In this document: positions 1 to 8,137 of the stretch, one piece after another
Numbering within the stretch: the stretch's first letter is position 1
Layout of the letters: each line of letters starts with the position of its first letter
Origin: CAZNPL01 sp964574815
GTDB taxonomy: Bacteria; Planctomycetota; Phycisphaerae; UBA1845
Assembly: GCA_964574815.1 (NCBI GenBank)
Contig: CAZNPL010000015.1
Span: 72,217-136,216 of the forward strand
Reading direction: 5' to 3'
DNA: 64,000 nucleotides
Notes under the pieces: model-generated
Database searches by the model: none
The model's input: only the letters and a program-made list of their open reading frames with translations
Told to the model about the DNA's origin: nothing
Made by a program: the position numbers and the translations under genes

Positions 1-297
1 GTCGATGCGCTCGGCCGGGACCCAGCCGTAATATAACGTCCGATCGGTGCTTGTGAAGGCGTTGTAGATCGAGCCCAACCGATCGAACGCCAGGCTGATC
101 TCACGCCAGTCGCGCTTGTGCGACCCCTTGAAGCACATGTGCTCGAGGAAGTGGGACGCACCGGCCAGCTCCGGCGTTTCGTCGCGCGACCCCGTCTGCG
201 CCAGGAAGCCGGCGGCGGCTGATTGAACGTCCGGCATCTGTTCGATCACGACGCGAAGTCCGTTGGGCAGCGTGTGCAGCGTGTAGGGATGGCTCAT
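1..297 (-). CDS. M16 family zinc peptidase, active subunit (N-terminal 99 residues; runs off the left edge)
   Basis: This is the start of a pitrilysin/processing-peptidase family (M16) protein. Reading down from the ATG at 297 it begins MSHPYTLHTLPNGLRVVIEQ. It contains the inverted zinc-binding motif HFLEH at residues 49-53 (H49, H53 metal ligands, E52 catalytic base), followed by MCFKG, which is typical of the family. The third zinc ligand (a Glu about 75 residues further on) lies outside the window. Its ATG overlaps the TGA of the upstream M16 gene (ATGA, 294-297), so the two are translationally coupled and probably form one enzyme, as in known M16 heterodimers. No signal peptide is visible. 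The family assignment is secure; the substrate is unknown. Confidence 0.9.
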   Translation of the reverse strand, partial: MSHPYTLHTLPNGLRVVIEQMPDVQSAAAGFLAQTGSRDETPELAGASHFLEHMCFKGSHKRDWREISLAFDRLGSIYNAFTSTDRTLYYGWVPAERID

Positions 298-1568
298 GGT
301 GCCGATCCTCCCGCCGGACCGTCGCCGGCTATTCGAGCGCCTTCAAGCACTCTGGGACCCAGGGTGAGTACGCTCAACCGATCCCGCGGATGCTCGTCAA
401 GATAGCGCCGGATGTCGTCGGTGTTGACGGATCGAAGCTCGGCGAGTTTCTGATTCCGGTCCTTCGGGTGTCCCAACTGAAACACATCCTCGGCCAGCTC
501 CGTGCAACGCGACCGGGTGATGTCCCCGTGCGTTTCGATCTTTGCGACCAATCCGGCTGCGGCCCGCTCCACCTCCTCGTCCTGCAAGTCTTCGTTCAAG
601 CGGTCGACCTCTCGAAGCAGCGTTGCGTATGTTAAGTCGCAACGATCAGGCGTGGTCGAGGCGCCGAGGAACAACATACCCGCACCGCGCGGCGTCTCGC
701 CCCAGGCGCTGACCCAGTAGACCAGCCCCAGTTTCTCGCGCACTTCCGTGAAGAGGCGGGAACTCATGCCGCCCGACAGCACCGCCAGCGCGATGCGTTG
801 AATCGCATAATCGGGATGGTTCATCGGCACGCCCGGAAACGCGATCCCGATCTGCTCCTGCTCTAGGTCCTTGTGGTGATGCACCCGATCGGGGCGGAAC
901 TCGATCGGAAAGGCCGATTTACCCACCTGCTCGGCCGGTCCGAACGCACCAAAGTGCCGCTCCAGCATGTCGGCCAGCTTCGAAGCATCCAATGCGCCGG
1001 CCGCCGTCACCTGCAGGCGACCGCCATGACAAGTCTTTTGCCATTGTTCGAGGAGGTCCCGGCGGCTGATGCGGTCCAGCGTCTCCGGCTCGCCGAGCGG
1101 GTGGCGGCCCAGCACCGGCCCGTACACTTGGGCGTCCAACAGCTTGTCCGTCAGGCTGTGGGCGTCGTCGTGCAATGCGTTGATTTCCTGCCGTGTGAGG
1201 TCGATCGCCACCTTGACCACGTCGTCGGGGAAAGTGGGTGTTCGGAGGAACTCGACGTGCAGTTCAACCGCCCGATCGAGAAACTCCGGAAGGACGATGC
1301 AGTTGTACGCCGTGATTTCCCGGCCCGTTCTGGCCCCGCGCGTGGCCCCGATCTCGTCGAACGCGTCGGACAGGCCGCGCCCGTCGTGCGACGCGGTTCC
1401 CAGATCGATCGTTTCCTGAACCAGGCGGGACAAGCCCAGTCGATCGGGCGGATCGTCGGCCGTTCCGGTCCGGAGCCGAAACTCCAGCGCGACCACGCGC
1501 CGGCCCGGCAGTTCGACCGTGGCCAGCTCGATTCCGTTCGACAGCGTTGTATGCGTCACTTTTTCCAT
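294..1568 (-). CDS. M16 family peptidase-like protein, catalytically inactive subunit
   Basis: A 424-residue M16-fold protein. The N-terminal half starts TTLSNGIELATVELPGRR, the usual M16 opening strand. Where active members have HxxEH this protein has LSRLVQETIDLGT, so both histidine ligands are absent. The C-terminal half carries the conserved M16 region around residues 225-330 (QEQIGIAFPGVP, then LSGGMSSRLFTEVREKLGLVY), close to the R/Y substrate-binding motif of the family. In characterised M16 heterodimers (for example mitochondrial MPP) one subunit keeps the zinc site and the other keeps a glycine-rich loop that binds substrate. By analogy this is the non-catalytic partner of the gene that follows with a 4-bp overlap. 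No strong Shine-Dalgarno is seen ahead of the ATG. Confidence 0.88.
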   Translation of the reverse strand: MEKVTHTTLSNGIELATVELPGRRVVALEFRLRTGTADDPPDRLGLSRLVQETIDLGTASHDGRGLSDAFDEIGATRGARTGREITAYNCIVLPEFLDRAVELHVEFLRTPTFPDDVVKVAIDLTRQEINALHDDAHSLTDKLLDAQVYGPVLGRHPLGEPETLDRISRRDLLEQWQKTCHGGRLQVTAAGALDASKLADMLERHFGAFGPAEQVGKSAFPIEFRPDRVHHHKDLEQEQIGIAFPGVPMNHPDYAIQRIALAVLSGGMSSRLFTEVREKLGLVYWVSAWGETPRGAGMLFLGASTTPDRCDLTYATLLREVDRLNEDLQDEEVERAAAGLVAKIETHGDITRSRCTELAEDVFQLGHPKDRNQKLAELRSVNTDDIRRYLDEHPRDRLSVLTLGPRVLEGARIAGDGPAGGSAP

Positions 1569-1661
1569 ACGTTAATCCGAGGTTCTCGCTGTTTCAGCGC
1601 TGGCTGTTCCGCCGGAGGCGGGCCAGCGGTAACCGAGTCGCTGGCAGCGCCCTACGAAACG

Positions 1662-1710
1662 CACGGGCAAGCTCCGCCGCCGGTGGCGGCCCCGCTTGCC
1701 CATGGCACCC
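1662..1710. repeat. Palindromic repeat, family 2 (GGGCAAGC...GCTTGCCCATGGCACC)
   Basis: An inverted repeat GGGCAAGC / GCTTGCCC encloses a GC-rich hairpin (CCGCC...GGCGG) and ends in CATGGCACCC. It lies in the 157-bp gap between the M16 pair and the phosphohexomutase. About 50 bp are closely similar to 29031-29085, and the arms match 22502-22582. A separate hairpin (CGCTGGC...GCCAGCG) sits just before it at about 1600-1628. It could fold in RNA, but there is no U-tract, so I class it as a dispersed repeat, not a terminator. Confidence 0.7.
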
Positions 1711-1725
1711 TTCATCACACGCACT

Positions 1726-3282
1726 TTAGTGGTCCACCGGCTTTCCGAGCAGCGATCCGACCTCCTGCACCTTCTCTTCCATCAACTCCGGAGACTCGGC
1801 CTCGAGGTTGAGACGCAGCAGGGGCTCGGTGTTCGACTTTCGAACGTTGAACCACCAGTTGTCGTAATCGACGGTGATTCCGTCCAGCCGGTCGACTTTG
1901 GCATCGTCGTAGACTTTTTCGAGTTTTGCGATGGTGGCGTCCTTGTCCTCAGTTTCGAAGTTACGCTCGCCGCTGGCCCAGAACCGCTTGAGCGGGGCGA
2001 TCAATTCGCTCAGGGTCTTGTCCGATTCGGTGAGCACGTTGAGCACGTGGACCAACGCGAGCATCCCCGAGTCGCAGTAGTAATTGTCGCGGAAGTAAAA
2101 GTGCCCGGACAGCTCGCCTCCGAACACAGCGTCCGTTTCGCGCAGGGCATTCTTCATGAACGCGTGACCAACGCGCTCCCGACGCGGCTTGCCTCCGTGC
2201 TTGGTGACCTCCTCGGCCACGACCCGGCTGGAACGCAGATCGTACACGATCGTCGAACCGGGATGATGCTTGAGGAAGTACCGGGCCAGCAACGCCGTCA
2301 CGAGATCGCACCGGACGATCTCCGCCTTCTCGTCAACCAGCATGCACCGGTCGGCGTCGCCGTCGAAACACACGCCAAAATCCGCGCCCCCGCGGCGCAC
2401 CCGCTCGCGAACCTGGTCCAGGTTGGCATCCACCAGGGGATTCGGCTCATGAACGAACTCGCCGGTCATCTCGGTGTTCAGACAGTCCAGCTCGATATTC
2501 GGGACGTCGCCGAAGATGACCGGTGCCCAGCGGCCGGCCATCCCGTTCGACGCGTCGATCGCCACCTTGAGCCCCCGCACCGGTTCGAGGTATCTGCGGA
2601 TGAACGTCTTGTACTCGGCGGCGAGATCGCGCTCGGTCACCGAGCCGGGCTGATTGCCCTCGTGCCGGGCCAGCTTGTCCGCAATCCGGGCGATGTCGCG
2701 CAGACCGCTGTTCTCGCCGACCGGAACAGCACGGCGGCCGCAGATCTTGAAGCCGTTGTAGTGAGAGGGGTTGTGGCTGGCCGTTGTCTGGATGCCCCCC
2801 GCAGCGCCCAGGAAGTTGACCGCAAAGGCCATCTGCGACGTGTCGATCAGACCGATGTCGATCACCGGCACGCCGGTGGCCCTGATGCCTTCGATCAGCG
2901 CCCTGCACAGGGAGGGGCTGCTCTTGCGCATGTCGCGTCCGACCACCACGGACGTCCGATCGACCGAGCCGCGTTCGGCGGACGACGAAGTCTCTCGAAA
3001 AAACAACGCGGCCGCATGGCCGATGCGCCAGGCGACCGTCTCGTCCAGGGGGTCGGGGTACGTCGCCCGGACGTCGTATGCTTTGAACACCTTCTCGATC
3101 ATCGTGTTGTAACCCGGGCTGGGGACCTCCCTGTGCTGCGACGCGGCCCGCTCGTCGTCGTTGAATCGACAGCCTCGGCACTTGGGGTAGTTCGCCTTCC
3201 TGCGACCGAAGCAGACGGCATCCGATATCCTCACTTCGACCCGATCGGGGCAGTATCTGTAGTACTCAGAGGGCTTTTGCAC
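1726..3282 (-). CDS. Phosphomannomutase/phosphoglucomutase with cysteine-bearing N-terminal extension
   Basis: An alpha-D-phosphohexomutase that would interconvert hexose 1- and 6-phosphates for cell-surface glycan and sugar-nucleotide synthesis. From residue 61 on (MIEKVFKAYDVRATYP) it is a standard mutase of 458 residues. It has the phosphoserine loop TTASHNPSHYNG, the metal-binding DGDADRC, the sugar-binding GGELSGHFYF and a C-terminal phosphate loop (RKSNTEPLLRL). Residues 1-60 are extra and contain C11, C24, C35 and C38 (the last two in KCRGC), which suggests a small metal-binding module. The GTG start at 3282 has a plausible GGAG about 10 bases upstream; an internal ATG at 3102 would give the plain enzyme. 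The mutase call is firm. Which hexose it uses, and whether the extension is translated, are not. Confidence 0.9.
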   Translation of the reverse strand: MQKPSEYYRYCPDRVEVRISDAVCFGRRKANYPKCRGCRFNDDERAASQHREVPSPGYNTMIEKVFKAYDVRATYPDPLDETVAWRIGHAAALFFRETSSSAERGSVDRTSVVVGRDMRKSSPSLCRALIEGIRATGVPVIDIGLIDTSQMAFAVNFLGAAGGIQTTASHNPSHYNGFKICGRRAVPVGENSGLRDIARIADKLARHEGNQPGSVTERDLAAEYKTFIRRYLEPVRGLKVAIDASNGMAGRWAPVIFGDVPNIELDCLNTEMTGEFVHEPNPLVDANLDQVRERVRRGGADFGVCFDGDADRCMLVDEKAEIVRCDLVTALLARYFLKHHPGSTIVYDLRSSRVVAEEVTKHGGKPRRERVGHAFMKNALRETDAVFGGELSGHFYFRDNYYCDSGMLALVHVLNVLTESDKTLSELIAPLKRFWASGERNFETEDKDATIAKLEKVYDDAKVDRLDGITVDYDNWWFNVRKSNTEPLLRLNLEAESPELMEEKVQEVGSLLGKPVDH

Positions 3283-3608
3283 GCTTCAACCGCTCCGATC
3301 GCGGCGGCAGTACCGCCGCGAGCCGGGATCCTAGCAGAATTCACACATCCTCTCCAGGATCGCGCGTGTCGCGCAATAACCGGCGTCGATTCAGCGAAAT
3401 CCCTCCCGGCCGTTCTCAACGCGCCGAGCGCGGTGGCGGGCGTCGAATGTTGTCGCGGACGACGGTAGCGGATATTACCCGCGTTGACGATACCTTCAAA
3501 CGCGGCTTAAACTGCCCGTTTCGATGCGGAGGTCGCGGCGCGGCGACCCGCGTAACTGCCGTCACGTTATTCTCGCGAGGCTCGATACCGGAGCCGGGTT
3601 GAGTGATC
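3283..3608. other. Divergent intergenic region between the phosphohexomutase and the TolC-type gene
   Basis: About 325 bp separate the two divergent starts. Near the mutase there is a hairpin GCGGCGGCAGTACCGCCGC at about 3301-3320. A possible plus-strand promoter is listed separately. I see no convincing gene here. Confidence 0.5.
3484..3512 (+). promoter_or_regulatory. Possible sigma70-type promoter for the TolC-type gene
   Basis: TTGACG at 3484-3489 is followed after 17 bases by TTAAAC at 3507-3512. The -35 matches 5 of 6 consensus bases; the -10 matches only 3. It would give an untranslated leader of roughly 90 bases. Confidence 0.35.
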
Positions 3609-5315
3609 ATGTTGATGAGAAAACGACAAGTCGCTCAGTGGGCCGGTCTGACGTTGATCGCCGGTGTCTGGTCGGCCGCCGCAGTTGCGCAGGTCGATCA
3701 GCTCAGCCGGTTCGAAAAACGCCCCGATGATACAGACCCGTTGGTCTGGCACGTCTCCGATCCGCAGTTCGTGATCGACGCCGTCGAGCCGATGCTGACC
3801 GAGACGACCGCCGCTGCCGATCGGCAGTTTGCCGAGACGCTGCTCGAACGGCTTCGATCCATCCAGCGACCGCGAACGGTGGTACTCTCCCTTGAGGACG
3901 CGCTGCACCGGACGCTGGCGAACAACCACACGGTCCGCGTAGCCAGTTACAATCCGGCGATCAGCAGGAGTGGTCTGGTGCAGGCGGAGGCTGTCTTCGA
4001 CGCCCTTTACTTCATGAGTTTATCCAACAACAACGTGGACCGGCCGACGGGTACGCAGTTGATCGGCACCAAGTCGGAGCAGTTCGATCTCAGCGGCGGC
4101 ATCCGCAAGCTGCTTCCGAGCGGCATGCAGGTGAGCACAAGTCTGAGTCTCCAGCGGCAGTCCAGCAACAACCAGTTCCAGGTGATCGATCCGATCTACA
4201 CCAGCAACTTCGTGGGCGAGTTCACGCAACCGCTCCTGCGCAACGCCGGCATCGACTTCAATCGCTCCCAGATCCGAATCTCGCAGAACGACACGAAGAT
4301 CAGCCGGCAGGCGTTCAAGCGTCAGGTGCGGGAGACGCTCGCGACGGTGGAGCAGCTCTACTGGGCACTGGTCCGCACCCGGCGTGAGGTCACGATTCGC
4401 GCCCGGCTCCTGACGGAGTTCGAGAAGATCTATGATTTTCTGTGGCAGCGGCGCGGCTTCGATACTTACCAGATTCAGCTATCGCAGACCCGAGCCAACC
4501 TCGAGGCCTCCAGGGCCAACTTCATCTTCGTCGTCAACGAGGTGTATAACGCCGAGGATCGTCTGATTGCGGCCATGAACGATCCGGAGCTGAATCTGGC
4601 CGAGGACATCGAGATCATTCCTGGGGATTTTCCAACGACTGCGCCTCTTGAATACGACGCGGTTGCGGTGGTCCAGAGCGCGCTGGACAACCGCAGTGAA
4701 GTCGCCGAGGCTCGACTCCAGATCGACAACGCCAGAATCCGGGTCGGCGCCGCGAAGAACCAGGCCCTTCCGCGGCTGGACCTCTTCTTTCGATACACGG
4801 TGAACGGGCTTGGGACCAACGCCGACGACGCCTTTGACGAGGTGACTCAGACAGATTTCACCGAGTTTCTCGTCGGACTTGATCTGGAAGTGCCGATCGG
4901 CAACCGCGCCGCCGAAGCGGCGCTGCGGCAGGCGCAGCTCCAGCACGCTCAGCAGATCGCGGCGCTCAAGGCTCAGATCGAGCAGGTCATCCTCGAGGTC
5001 AACGTCGCGCTCCGCGCCATCAAGACCACGTACGAACTGATCGACCCCAGCCTCCAGGAAGCCGAGGCCAACGAAGACCAGGTGGCCTCGGTGATCGCCC
5101 GGGCGGAAAGGAAGAACTTCACCGCCCTGAACCAGGAGCTGGGAGCCCGAAACGCCCTGGCCGAGAGCCGCAGCGCCCTGTTGAGGTCACTGGTGGAGTA
5201 CAACCTCTCGCTGATCGAACTGGAGCGGGCCAAGGGGACCCTCCTGGAGTACAACAACGTCTCTTTTGTGGGCGACGACCAGCGGCCGTCGGCAGAGCCG
5301 GACACCCCAAATTGA
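3609..5315 (+). CDS. TolC family outer-membrane efflux/secretion channel protein
   Basis: A 568-residue exported protein. It begins with a signal peptide (LMRKRQVAQWAGLTLIAGVWSAAAVAQ split near A-V-A-Q), a short region, then two long alpha-helical repeats of the outer-membrane efflux type. The first runs from about LSLEDALHRTLANNHTVRVA, the second from about AVVQSALDNRSEVAEARLQI (residues ~355-540). Each carries the L-ALDNRxEVxxARLQ periodicity that forms the helical barrel. Length is somewhat above the usual 430-500 residues. GTG (3603), ATG (3609) and ATG (3615) are all possible starts; I take the first ATG. It leads an apparent operon with the SH3 protein and the 64-residue protein. No inner-membrane pump or adaptor gene is adjacent, so the exported substrate cannot be inferred. 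Confidence 0.88.
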   Translation: MLMRKRQVAQWAGLTLIAGVWSAAAVAQVDQLSRFEKRPDDTDPLVWHVSDPQFVIDAVEPMLTETTAAADRQFAETLLERLRSIQRPRTVVLSLEDALHRTLANNHTVRVASYNPAISRSGLVQAEAVFDALYFMSLSNNNVDRPTGTQLIGTKSEQFDLSGGIRKLLPSGMQVSTSLSLQRQSSNNQFQVIDPIYTSNFVGEFTQPLLRNAGIDFNRSQIRISQNDTKISRQAFKRQVRETLATVEQLYWALVRTRREVTIRARLLTEFEKIYDFLWQRRGFDTYQIQLSQTRANLEASRANFIFVVNEVYNAEDRLIAAMNDPELNLAEDIEIIPGDFPTTAPLEYDAVAVVQSALDNRSEVAEARLQIDNARIRVGAAKNQALPRLDLFFRYTVNGLGTNADDAFDEVTQTDFTEFLVGLDLEVPIGNRAAEAALRQAQLQHAQQIAALKAQIEQVILEVNVALRAIKTTYELIDPSLQEAEANEDQVASVIARAERKNFTALNQELGARNALAESRSALLRSLVEYNLSLIELERAKGTLLEYNNVSFVGDDQRPSAEPDTPN

Positions 5316-5396
5316 CAACCCGGCCGTCGGGAGCTAACGTCAACCCTGCGGTTCAGTACGAGAATGCCCGCCAGTTCAAGCACAGGATCGAGAACG

Positions 5397-6602
5397 ATGA
5401 CAGCGCAGCGATGCATCTCCATGTTTGTGTTGATCGCCGTGCAGGCTGTCGCCCAGGAGGAAGGGAGCAAGCCGGACGAACTTCTCTTCGTCGGCGAGGT
5501 GACGGCGAACAACGTCTACGTACGCAGTGGCCCCAGTACGAATTACTATGAGGTGGCCAAGCTCGACGCAGGTCAACGCGTGCGCGTCTACGGCGAAGAG
5601 CCGGACTGGTACGCAATTGCGCCGCCAGAGGAGTGCTTCAGCGTCATTCACGAGAATTACATCGACGTGGACGCGTCCGGGGACAGTGGGACAGTGAACG
5701 CGAACAACGTTCTCGTCAGGGCGGGATCGGCGCTGCGGCCCGAGCTTTATGCCAAGCAGCTCAAGCTTCAGCGCGGGGCCGTGGTCCACATCCTCGAGCC
5801 ACACAATGAGGACTACCTGCGGATCCGCCCGCCGGCTGAGGCCCGCTTGTACATCAGTAAGCAATTCGTAGCCCGGGCTCCGACGAACGAGCCGCCGACG
5901 CGCCCCGCCGCCGAACCTGCCGAGGCCGCCGCCCTCACAGGGCAAACTGAATCGCCGACTGCGGAGACACCGGCCGGGGAGGGGGCCGCCCCTGCGACGG
6001 AGGCGAAGCCTCCCCTGGAACCGGGCAAGTTTCAGGAACGGATCGCCGAACTCGACGCGGCCGTTGAAAAGGAAATGAACAGGCCCTTGCTCCAGCGTGA
6101 GTTTGAGCCGCTCATCGAGCAGTATCGCGCGCTCAGCAAGCAGGACGTGGATCCCTACGCGCGGGCCTACGCCAAGGCGCGAATTCGGCAACTTGAACAG
6201 TCGAGAGAGTCGATCGTCGCGCTTCGGCAATTGCGCGAACTCGCCGATCGCGTCGCGACCGAACGCAAGAAATCGCTCAAGGAGCGGAACGCGATCCGTC
6301 CTCCCGTTCCGTCCATCGGGGGCGGCTTCGACGCCGTCGGCGAGCTTCGTCCGAGCGTTCTGTTCAGTTCTCCGGTCGGACCGCGCTGGTATCGTCTGGT
6401 CAATGCCGACCAAGAGCCGCTTCGCACGATCGGCTATATCGAGGTGCCCGAGGACTCATCCATCGACGTGACCCGCTTCCTCGGCCGCAAGGTCGGGGTG
6501 CGGGCGCGCGAGCGTCGATTGCTCACCGGAGACGTCGATCCGCTCGAGGTGTTCGTGGTTTCCGAGCTTGTGGGCCTGGACGTCGAGTCGGGCGACGGAT
6601 AG
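5397..6602 (+). CDS. Secreted protein with two bacterial SH3 domains
   Basis: A 401-residue protein from the ATG at 5397 (MTAQRCISMFVLIAVQAVAQ). The N-terminus is a short signal peptide ending at A-V-A-Q. Two SH3-like domains follow, at about residues 30-85 (VTANNVYVRSGPSTNYYEVA) and 90-160 (VNANNVLVRAGSALRPELYA). After them comes an alanine/proline/glutamate-rich linker, then a coiled-coil-prone charged region (about residues 215-300) and a C-terminal beta-rich part. Bacterial SH3 domains usually bind peptidoglycan or other envelope ligands, so a periplasmic envelope role is likely; no enzymatic domain is visible. The gene lies 81 bp after the TolC-type gene and 34 bp before the small secreted gene. 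Confidence 0.82.
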   Translation: MTAQRCISMFVLIAVQAVAQEEGSKPDELLFVGEVTANNVYVRSGPSTNYYEVAKLDAGQRVRVYGEEPDWYAIAPPEECFSVIHENYIDVDASGDSGTVNANNVLVRAGSALRPELYAKQLKLQRGAVVHILEPHNEDYLRIRPPAEARLYISKQFVARAPTNEPPTRPAAEPAEAAALTGQTESPTAETPAGEGAAPATEAKPPLEPGKFQERIAELDAAVEKEMNRPLLQREFEPLIEQYRALSKQDVDPYARAYAKARIRQLEQSRESIVALRQLRELADRVATERKKSLKERNAIRPPVPSIGGGFDAVGELRPSVLFSSPVGPRWYRLVNADQEPLRTIGYIEVPEDSSIDVTRFLGRKVGVRARERRLLTGDVDPLEVFVVSELVGLDVESGDG

Positions 6603-6636
6603 CCCGACAGGAAACGGTGTATACAGGAGTTGAACG

Positions 6637-6831
6637 ATGCCGAAACGGTTCGCGGTCTCCCGATGGCTGAAGATCGGGACGGTCGTATCTCTGGGAACGG
6701 TGTTTCAAGCAGGAGGATGCACCGTCGACACGCAGGCGCTGGCCGTCGAGTTCCTTACGACCTTCGCCAGCCTGTTGATCAGCACGTTCGTGAATAACTT
6801 CTTCGGCGTCGGGTTCGGATTCGGGATGTAA
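6637..6831 (+). CDS. Small exported protein of 64 residues
   Basis: A clear ribosome site (AGGAG, 8 bases before the ATG) supports translation. The product starts with a basic stretch and a hydrophobic segment (LKIGTVVSLGTVFQAGGC) ending in a single cysteine at residue 28. That is compatible with a lipoprotein signal, although the -3 position is not the usual Leu. The mature part is about 36 residues, hydrophobic, and ends in NNFFGVGFGFGM. I do not recognise a named family. It is co-directional with the TolC/SH3 genes and is probably the last gene of that operon. A hairpin at 6892-6924 follows. Confidence 0.6.
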   Translation: MPKRFAVSRWLKIGTVVSLGTVFQAGGCTVDTQALAVEFLTTFASLLISTFVNNFFGVGFGFGM

Positions 6832-6891
6832 CGTGTCCGGAGATTCCGAGCCGCCGGGCCGTTTGACGCGCGTGATTGTCTCACGGGCGGC

Positions 6892-6924
6892 GACGTCGGC
6901 AACGCGGCCGTTGCCCGCCGACGT
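6892..6924 (+). terminator. GC-rich stem-loop downstream of the 64-residue gene
   Basis: ACGTCGG-CAACG pairs with CGTTG-...-CCGACGT around a CGGC loop, with a small bulge. It sits about 60 bp after the small gene and 160 bp before gpsA. No U-tract follows, so termination is only a possibility. Confidence 0.35.
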
Positions 6925-7083
6925 AACGTTGAATTGTCTCCGCTCCGGATCGCCGATCGGGCGTTGCGGGTAGAATTCACCGACGATCGGGGACGCGTTT
7001 GCGCTTTCCCCCATACTGAAAGCCGCAACCGCTAAGTGTATCACCCTTGGACGGCTCGCGGCAGAACAACCTCTGAGCAATTC

Positions 7084-8088
7084 ATGGAAACGCCCGGGTT
7101 TCAACGCGCAACCGTCATCGGTGCGGGGGCCATGGGGACGCTTTGTGCAACGCTCCTTGCCGAACGCGGCGTGCGAAGCGTCCTGTGGGGTCGGTCGGCT
7201 GATCACGCGGCCTCGATCCGTGCCGATGGGGAAAACCGGCGTTACCTTCCGGGGCGGAGGATTCCGGAGGGGGTCGTTCCGACTCACGAAGAAGACGTGG
7301 CCCTGGCCGATCCGGAGTTGATCGTCTCGGCCGTTCCGTGCCAGCACATCCGCTCGCAGTGGAGTTCACTTCTCCAGCAGCGCAGTGTCATTGCACCGAT
7401 CATGAGCGTTGCCAAGGGGATCGAGGTGGACACGCTTCTGCGCCCGACCCAGATACTCCGTGAGTTGGCGCCCGGTGTGCCACTGGCCGCGTTGACCGGC
7501 CCGAGTCTGGCCGGTGAGATCGCCCGCGGACTGCCGGCCGTTGTGGTCGTCGCCAGCGAGGACCTGCAGTTGGCCACCCGGATCCAGGCGGCCATGTCCA
7601 GCAGCACGTTCCGCATCTACACAAACTGCGACGTGGTCGGAGCGGAACTGGGCGGTGCGGTCAAGAATGTGATCGGCATTGCGGCGGGAATCGCCGACGG
7701 TCTCGAGATGGGCAACAACGCCAAGGCCAGTCTGCTCACGCGTGGGTTGGTCGAGATCACGCGGCTCGGTGTCGCCCTGGGGGCCGATCCCAACACGTTC
7801 AGCGGGCTGGCGGGCATTGGCGACCTGATGACGACCGCCAATTCCCGGCTCAGCCGCAATCACACGGCTGGCGAGAAAATCGGGCGCGGCTGGCCTCTGG
7901 AGAATGTGATTCGCACCTCCGACGGCGTGATCGAGGGAATCGAAACGACGCGCAGCGTGCTGGCCCTGGCTCAGCGCCGAGGGGTCGAAATGCCCATCAC
8001 CCAGGCCATCCACAGCGTGCTGTTCGAGGGGCGCGATCCGATGCAGGCGATCGAGGAGTTGATGACCCGCCGGCTTCGCGCCGAGTAA
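7084..8088 (+). CDS. gpsA: Glycerol-3-phosphate dehydrogenase [NAD(P)+]
   Basis: GpsA reduces dihydroxyacetone phosphate to sn-glycerol 3-phosphate, the backbone for phospholipids, in the cytoplasm. From the ATG at 7084 it is 334 residues, the normal length. It has the N-terminal Rossmann motif GAGAMGT (residues 12-18), the family strings LTGPSLAGEIARGLPAVVV and GGAVKNVIGIAAGIADGLEMG containing the catalytic lysine, and LAGIGDLMTTANSRLSRNHT near the substrate site. An upstream in-frame start at 7036 would add 16 unusual residues and is less likely. It converges on the pyruvate phosphate dikinase gene with only 49 bp between the stops. Confidence 0.96.
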   Translation: METPGFQRATVIGAGAMGTLCATLLAERGVRSVLWGRSADHAASIRADGENRRYLPGRRIPEGVVPTHEEDVALADPELIVSAVPCQHIRSQWSSLLQQRSVIAPIMSVAKGIEVDTLLRPTQILRELAPGVPLAALTGPSLAGEIARGLPAVVVVASEDLQLATRIQAAMSSSTFRIYTNCDVVGAELGGAVKNVIGIAAGIADGLEMGNNAKASLLTRGLVEITRLGVALGADPNTFSGLAGIGDLMTTANSRLSRNHTAGEKIGRGWPLENVIRTSDGVIEGIETTRSVLALAQRRGVEMPITQAIHSVLFEGRDPMQAIEELMTRRLRAE

Positions 8089-8137
8089 CCGCGGCCTTTG
8101 GATTGCGTCAGGGTCTTTACCGTTATCGCGGCGTCGT

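Noticed and set aside
1696..3468. A 590-residue open frame antisense to the phosphohexomutase
   Set aside because: High GC leaves long open frames opposite real genes. The sense frame has all family motifs; the antisense one has none. The same holds for 873-1811, 11927-13450, 32146-33840, 43312-44811 and 45563-47413.
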